Assembly (NCBI GenBank): GCA_902515745.1
Contig: CABXWB010000001.1
Coordinates: 204,304-268,303 of the forward strand
DNA from: an uncultured Alphaproteobacteria bacterium
GTDB lineage: Bacteria; Pseudomonadota; Alphaproteobacteria; HIMB59; GCA-002718135
Reading direction: 5' to 3'
Length of the DNA stretch: 64,000 nt
This document shows, piece after piece, positions 59,079 through 64,000 of this stretch. A program made the translations under genes and the position numbers. The notes below the pieces were generated by a model. The model was not told where the DNA came from, did no database searches, and saw nothing but the letters and a program-made list of their open reading frames with translations. The stretch's first letter is position 1. Every line of letters begins with the position of its first letter.

Positions 59079-61625
59079 TTAAAGAAGTTTTTCTAAAACT
59101 GCAAAGGGAGAATTAGGGTCTTTTGTTTTATCTTTTTTGTTATTTTTATTTGTTTTCTTAAGTAAATTATTTTTTTTGATCTTTTTTGTATCTTTTTTCT
59201 TATTGATTAAGAAGAAAAGTTTTTTTTCATCAGAAATTCTTAAGTACTCATAACCGCAGAAAACCAATATGTCTTTTAATTGTTCACTATTACACCCAAT
59301 AGGATTCATTAGATCTGCTGATTCTAAGAAAGGTCCTTTCTTGAATTTTTGTCTAGCTAGGAAAAAAATTTTTTCAAAAACATCTATTCTGAAAACAAAA
59401 TTATTAATATTTATGTATCCTATAGATTGCCAATAATTTTCAGGCATTTTAGTTACTGTTGAAAAAGAGACTCTTCCGTTCAATGGTAATGGCAATAATT
59501 CATCAATATTTTTTTGAAAAAATGTTTTCCATAAAATGGCACAAAACTCTAAAGGTTTTTTTTTCAATAGATTTGGTATAAAAAAAAATTTGGCTCCAAT
59601 TCTAATTCCTAATTTTGAAAGTTGAAGCTTACTTTCTTGTGAAATTGTCTTTAAACTATCTTTAAATTTTTCAATTGGGTAATTACCAAAATTTTCAATA
59701 CAATTAAAAACTATAGCTCTTATTTCTGAATTTATATCTTTGTCTAAATTTTTGTTTAAAGGATAAAGTGTTTCGTTTATTTCATTGTCCAACCATTTTT
59801 GAAGTTTCGCAGAGATAAGCAATTTATTTTCTGATGATATATACTCTGAATTCAAAGCATCAGCTATGGGCCTATATATTGATTTTCCCTTCTTCAATTT
59901 ACCTACTGGTTCTTCACCCCAAAAAATAAAGGTATCATCATTAATTTTTGATTTCGTAACATCACCAAAGTTAATTGAGTCTAATGGTGCATTTAGAAAG
60001 TTTTCTACTTTTTCATTAATCATATTTCTAACTGATTTTTTAATATTACTAATTGAAAAAAGAGATTGTGAAAGTACTTTTTTATCTTCAATAAGATCAA
60101 AACCTAATATTTTTCCATATTTGTCTTTATCAAGAAATATTTCATTGTCATTTTTTATAAGATTATGCTGAATATTTTGAATTTTTTGTTCCTTGATAAA
60201 GAATTTAGATGAATAGTCTATAAATTTATTTGTAAGGCTATTATGAAGTTGATCAGATAATTCATTTTCTATTTTTTCTGTTTTTTCTTTCCAATAATAT
60301 GAATTTTTTAACCAATGATGGTTGTTGGATATATAAGTCCATGTCCTTATTTGAGAAATTTTAATTGAAAGTTCAGGAATACCTCCATCAAAATTATTAA
60401 GTCTAGCAACCTTCTTATTAATCCATTCTTCTGGTATTTTAAAATTATTTTTTATTAAGATTAAATAAATCTCTTTTAAAAGTAATAGATAATTATCATT
60501 AAATAATTTTTCAAAATCTGGAATTTGACAAATTTGCCACAATAATTTTATATTTTTTTTTGATATAAGAAATTTTTTTATTTCATTATCATCTATTAAA
60601 TTACGAAAATTTATTTCATCCAAAGCATTTTTTTTATGTATAAAGTAATTATAAATGGGATATTTTTTTAATGAGGATAATAATGCTTCTATTGAATTAA
60701 AATCTAAATTACCATTTCTCCAATAAATCTTCTGGATACTGTCAAAATTATGTGTTTCTATTTGTTGTATTATTAATGGATCTAAATTGCCTGCCTCTTT
60801 AGTATAGCTAAATGATCCATCCTTTTTGTATCTGCCTGCCCTACCAGCTATTTGACCTAATTCATTTGGAGAAAGATTCCGATTATATCTACCATCAAAC
60901 TTTTCCAACGATGAAAAACTAACATGGTTAATATTAAGATTTAAACCCATACCAATAGCATCAGTAGCCACAAGATAATCAACGTTTTTATTTTCATATA
61001 CTTCAACTTGAGCGTTTCTAGTTCTTGGACTAAGTGATCCCAAAACAACTGCTGTTCCACCTTTATGTGTTCTAATATTTTCAGCAATCTCATAAACTTT
61101 ATTAATATTAAAAGCTATTATTGCAGATCTAGGTTCTAATTTAGAAAAATTTTGTTTTCTAAGAAATGTAAGTTGAGAAAATCTATTTTTTTTTTCAACT
61201 ATAATATTTGGATAAATTTTTTTTAATATACTCTCTACATTTAATGATCCTAAAAAAATAGTTTGAAAATTTCCTCTTAAATTTAGAATTCTATCTGTAA
61301 AGATATGACCTCTTTCGTAATCTGCAGCTAGTTGAATTTCATCAACAATAATACAATCTACAGAAATATTACTAGGCATTGACTCAACTGTACAAAAAAA
61401 ATATTTTGCTTCTTTAGGTAGGATCTTTTCTTCACCAGTTAGTAAGGCCACATTACTAAGTCCAACTCTTTTAACTGCTTTATCATAATTCTCTCTAGCT
61501 AAGAGTCTTAATGGAAAGCCAAAAATACCAGAGGAATAAGAAAATAATTTTTCAAATGCCGAATAAGTTTTTCCTGTATTGGTGGGTCCAAGTATGGCTA
61601 GTAAATTTTCATCTTCGCTGTGCAT
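59079..61625 (-). CDS. SUV3-like superfamily 2 RNA helicase
   Basis: This 848-residue protein has LLAILGPTNTGKTYSAFEKL near the N terminus (GPTNTGKT Walker A) and CIIVDEIQLAADYERGHIFTDRIL (DEIQ box near residue 95). SLSPRTRNAQVEVYE and YLVATDAIGMGLNLNINH follow, then LGQIAGRAGRYKKDGSF. This set matches the mitochondrial SUV3/alphaproteobacterial helicase group that acts in RNA turnover. The long C-terminal half is diverged and ends in a Lys-rich stretch (KKDTKKIKKNNLLKK) typical of disordered RNA-binding tails. It starts 4 bp after acnA. Confidence 0.88.
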   Translation of the reverse strand: MHSEDENLLAILGPTNTGKTYSAFEKLFSYSSGIFGFPLRLLARENYDKAVKRVGLSNVALLTGEEKILPKEAKYFFCTVESMPSNISVDCIIVDEIQLAADYERGHIFTDRILNLRGNFQTIFLGSLNVESILKKIYPNIIVEKKNRFSQLTFLRKQNFSKLEPRSAIIAFNINKVYEIAENIRTHKGGTAVVLGSLSPRTRNAQVEVYENKNVDYLVATDAIGMGLNLNINHVSFSSLEKFDGRYNRNLSPNELGQIAGRAGRYKKDGSFSYTKEAGNLDPLIIQQIETHNFDSIQKIYWRNGNLDFNSIEALLSSLKKYPIYNYFIHKKNALDEINFRNLIDDNEIKKFLISKKNIKLLWQICQIPDFEKLFNDNYLLLLKEIYLILIKNNFKIPEEWINKKVARLNNFDGGIPELSIKISQIRTWTYISNNHHWLKNSYYWKEKTEKIENELSDQLHNSLTNKFIDYSSKFFIKEQKIQNIQHNLIKNDNEIFLDKDKYGKILGFDLIEDKKVLSQSLFSISNIKKSVRNMINEKVENFLNAPLDSINFGDVTKSKINDDTFIFWGEEPVGKLKKGKSIYRPIADALNSEYISSENKLLISAKLQKWLDNEINETLYPLNKNLDKDINSEIRAIVFNCIENFGNYPIEKFKDSLKTISQESKLQLSKLGIRIGAKFFFIPNLLKKKPLEFCAILWKTFFQKNIDELLPLPLNGRVSFSTVTKMPENYWQSIGYININNFVFRIDVFEKIFFLARQKFKKGPFLESADLMNPIGCNSEQLKDILVFCGYEYLRISDEKKLFFLINKKKDTKKIKKNNLLKKTNKNNKKDKTKDPNSPFAVLEKLL

Positions 61626-61629
61626 AGAA

Positions 61630-64000
61630 TTATGCAGCTTCTGATATTATTTCATTTAAAACGTAATTTAAAATTCCTCCAGCTTTATAATATTCAAGTT
61701 CCTTTTTAGTATCAATTCTACACTTAAGTTCTATATTTTTGCTTTCATCAGAACTAATTTTACAATTAAGTATTAATCCTGGTTGTAGCTCAGACAATCC
61801 AAAAATAGAGATCTGCTCCTCACCTGAAATATTAAGGTTGCTTTGGTTATCGTTATTAGTAAATTCAAGAGGCAGAACACCCATCCCTATTAAATTAGAT
61901 CTATGAATTCGTTCAAAACTTTCGGCAATTACTGCTTTAATACCTAAAAGTCTTGTTCCTTTTGCTGCCCAATCTCTTGATGATCCTGTGCCATATTCTT
62001 TTCCAGCTATTATAACAGTGTCAATATCACTTTTTATATATTCTTGAGCTGCATCGTAAATTGACATTTGTTTATTTGAAAGAAAAGATTTAGTATAGCC
62101 TCCTTCAACATCCTCTAAGATTTGGTTTTTAATTCTTATGTTTGCAAAAGTACCCCTCATCATAATTTCGTGATTACCACGCCTAGATCCATAAGAGTTA
62201 AAATTATTTGAATTGATTTGCCTATTAGTTAGATATATTCCTGCTGGACTATCCTCTTTGATGCTTCCTGCGGGTGAAATATGGTCCGTTGTTACACTAT
62301 CACCTAATAATACAAGAATTCTTGCATCATTAATATCTTTTACTTCAAAATAATTTTTTTTATCAAAAAATGGAGGGTGTTTTATATATGTACTGGTGTC
62401 ATTCCAATTATATGTAGTATCATAAGAGTTATTGATAGATTTCCAATTATCATCCCCTTTATAAATTTCATTATATCTTTCTTTAAACATTTCTGAATTT
62501 AAACAATTACTAAGAGTTTCATTAATTTCTTTGTTAGAAGGCCATAAATCTTTTAAAAATATATCTTCTCCTTTTTTAGATTTACCTAAACTTTCAGTTG
62601 TTAGGTTAATATTAATATTGCCTGCAATAGCATATGCAACAACAAGAGGTGGTGAAGCGAGAAAGTTTGCTTTTACTTCTTGATGAACTCTACCCTCAAA
62701 GTTTCTGTTTCCGGATAAAACTGAACAAACAGTCAAATTTTTATATTTAATTTCATCTGACACCCATTTATCTAGTGGACCAGAATTACCAATACATGTT
62801 GTACAACCATAACCAACAGTATTGAATCCAAGCTTATCTAGATATTTTGTTAACCCAGCTTTATCAAGATAATCACTTACAACCTGACTACCAGGTGCTA
62901 AACTAGTTTTTACCCAAGGTTTTACTTCTAAACCTAAATCAATTGCTTTTCTTGCAACCAATCCAGCAGCTATCATCACATTTGGGTTCGAAGTATTAGT
63001 ACAACTAGTTATTGCTGCAATTACTATATCGCCTGAGTTCAGTTTATTTTCTTTTTTGTAAAGTGCATTATCCATTTTACTAAATTCTTCTGGTACTTTT
63101 CTTAATAGAATTTTATCTTGAGGTCTCTTTGGCCCAGCCAGAGAAGGTTCTATTTTATTTAAATTGAATAATATTTTATCAGCGTATGATGGGTTATAAT
63201 TTTCATTTACCCACAAAGTTTGTTTTTTAGAATACTCTTTAACAATATTTAAATGTTCTTCGTCTTTTCCAGTTAATTTTAGATAATTAATTGTTTCTTC
63301 GTCTGTTGGAAAAAAACCACAAGTTGCTCCATATTCAGGAGCCATATTAGAAATTGTTGCCCTATCGGCTAAAGACAGAGATTTTAAACCATCTCCATAA
63401 AATTCTACAAACTTTCCAACAACTCCCTTTTTTCTTAGTAATTCAGTTATAGATAAAACCAAATCTGTTGCTGTTATTCCTTCACTTAATGATCCTTTAA
63501 GCTCAAAACCAACTACATCAGGAATGTTCATTGAAATTGCTTGGCCTAGCATAGCTGCTTCAGCTTCAATTCCTCCTACACCCCAACCTAAAACAGAAAG
63601 CGCATTAACCATTGTTGTGTGACTATCTGTGCCTACAACTGAATCTGGAAATAAATATCTATCATTATTAACTTCCTTTAACCATATTGTCTTGGCAATA
63701 TTCTCTAAATTTACTTGGTGGCAAATACCGGCACCGGGAGGTACCAAATAAAAGTTATCAAATGAACTCTGACCCCATTTTAGAAATTCATATCTTTCTC
63801 TATTTCTATCAAACTCTTTCTTAACATTTTCTTTCAGCGCGTTTTTATTTTTATATTTATCAACCATAACAGAATGATCAATAACTAGATCAACTCTAGA
63901 AATAGGATTAATTTTTTTTGGCTCAATACCTCTAGATTTCAATGCATTGCGCATAGCTGCTAGATCAGCAACGGCAGGTACACCGGTAAAATCTTGCATT
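61630..64000 (-). CDS. acnA: aconitate hydratase A, 5' end cut by window edge
   Basis: The frame is open to the right edge; the first residues seen, MQDFTGVPAVADLAAMRNAL, lie about 90 residues into normal AcnA, so the N-terminal part is outside the window. The 4Fe-4S ligands are in ITSCTNTSNPNVMIAAG and GYGCTTCIGNSGPL. GSRRGNHEIMMRGTFANIR and AGKEYGTGSSRDWAAKGTRLLGIKAVIAESFERIHRSNL mark the swivel domain. The stop is at 61630, 4 bp before the helicase start. It isomerises citrate to isocitrate. Confidence 0.96.
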   Translation of the reverse strand, partial: MQDFTGVPAVADLAAMRNALKSRGIEPKKINPISRVDLVIDHSVMVDKYKNKNALKENVKKEFDRNRERYEFLKWGQSSFDNFYLVPPGAGICHQVNLENIAKTIWLKEVNNDRYLFPDSVVGTDSHTTMVNALSVLGWGVGGIEAEAAMLGQAISMNIPDVVGFELKGSLSEGITATDLVLSITELLRKKGVVGKFVEFYGDGLKSLSLADRATISNMAPEYGATCGFFPTDEETINYLKLTGKDEEHLNIVKEYSKKQTLWVNENYNPSYADKILFNLNKIEPSLAGPKRPQDKILLRKVPEEFSKMDNALYKKENKLNSGDIVIAAITSCTNTSNPNVMIAAGLVARKAIDLGLEVKPWVKTSLAPGSQVVSDYLDKAGLTKYLDKLGFNTVGYGCTTCIGNSGPLDKWVSDEIKYKNLTVCSVLSGNRNFEGRVHQEVKANFLASPPLVVAYAIAGNININLTTESLGKSKKGEDIFLKDLWPSNKEINETLSNCLNSEMFKERYNEIYKGDDNWKSINNSYDTTYNWNDTSTYIKHPPFFDKKNYFEVKDINDARILVLLGDSVTTDHISPAGSIKEDSPAGIYLTNRQINSNNFNSYGSRRGNHEIMMRGTFANIRIKNQILEDVEGGYTKSFLSNKQMSIYDAAQEYIKSDIDTVIIAGKEYGTGSSRDWAAKGTRLLGIKAVIAESFERIHRSNLIGMGVLPLEFTNNDNQSNLNISGEEQISIFGLSELQPGLILNCKISSDESKNIELKCRIDTKKELEYYKAGGILNYVLNEIISEAA

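Overview
The window is a gene-dense, low-GC (about 30%), AT-rich bacterial chromosome segment with no mobile elements, phage genes or CRISPR arrays. Gene content and order point to a streamlined marine alphaproteobacterium, most likely SAR11/Pelagibacterales or a similar low-GC clade such as HIMB59/AEGEAN-169. Supporting evidence is the alphaproteobacterial blocks rplU-rpmA-obgE-proBA-nadD-rsfS-ctpA-rppH, priA next to atpHAGDC, sdhCDAB-mdh-sucCDAB-lpdA, ffh-rpsP-rimM-trmD-rplS-leuCDB-asd divergent from dapF-mtaB-ftsY-yciB, and the presence of gcrA, carD/cdnL and rpoH. Intergenic gaps are mostly under 60 bp, many neighbours overlap by 1-14 bp, and three convergent pairs share one TTAA as both stop codons. 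I cannot assign a species from the sequence alone.

Layout. 1-7637 (+): ribosome and GTPase genes (rplU 3' end, rpmA, obgE), proline synthesis (proB, proA), NAD synthesis (nadD), ribosome silencing (rsfS), a periplasmic S41 protease, the RNA pyrophosphohydrolase rppH and an amidohydrolase. 7634-14527 (-): priA and the F1 sector of ATP synthase (atpHAGDC). 14591-16134 (+): a transaldolase-like aldolase, a DUF484 protein and a DUF1737 protein. 16131-28076 (-): succinate dehydrogenase, malate dehydrogenase, succinyl-CoA synthetase and 2-oxoglutarate dehydrogenase with its E3. 28271-28406 (-): a structured RNA that I interpret as 6S RNA. 28407-32432 (-): alpha/beta hydrolase, zapE, a tightly coupled 46-aa ORF, an MFS carrier and a family 5 uracil-DNA glycosylase. 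32433-34721: DUF924, nucleoside hydrolase and YdcF-like genes. 34770-34844: tRNA-Arg(UCG). 34846-42719 (-): asd, leuBDC, rplS, trmD, rimM, rpsP and ffh. 42917-46451 (+): dapF, mtaB, ftsY and yciB. Then pgk (-), gcrA, an MFS carrier and a 40-aa membrane ORF (+), an M29 aminopeptidase (-), dxs and panB (+), a beta carbonic anhydrase (-) and dusA (+). 55494-64000 (-) is one long same-strand series running acnA, SUV3-like helicase, TerB-like, fdxA, carD, a degenerate metallophosphoesterase-like protein, rpoH and a PagL-like outer-membrane protein.

Functionally the window is core energy metabolism (most TCA enzymes, complex II, F1-ATPase), translation and protein targeting (both SRP GTPases, L19, L21, L27, S16 and tRNA modification) and global regulation (6S candidate, GcrA, CarD, RpoH). 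There is no classical accessory island. The most interesting items are small or non-coding: the 6S-like RNA between the hydrolase gene and the sdh operon; a leader hairpin upstream of ffh whose pairing fits only the transcribed strand; an unnoticed 46-aa ORF coupled on both sides to its neighbours; a metallophosphoesterase-fold protein that has lost catalytic residues but is kept intact between carD and rpoH; and charged repeat tails shared by ribosomal proteins S16 and L19.
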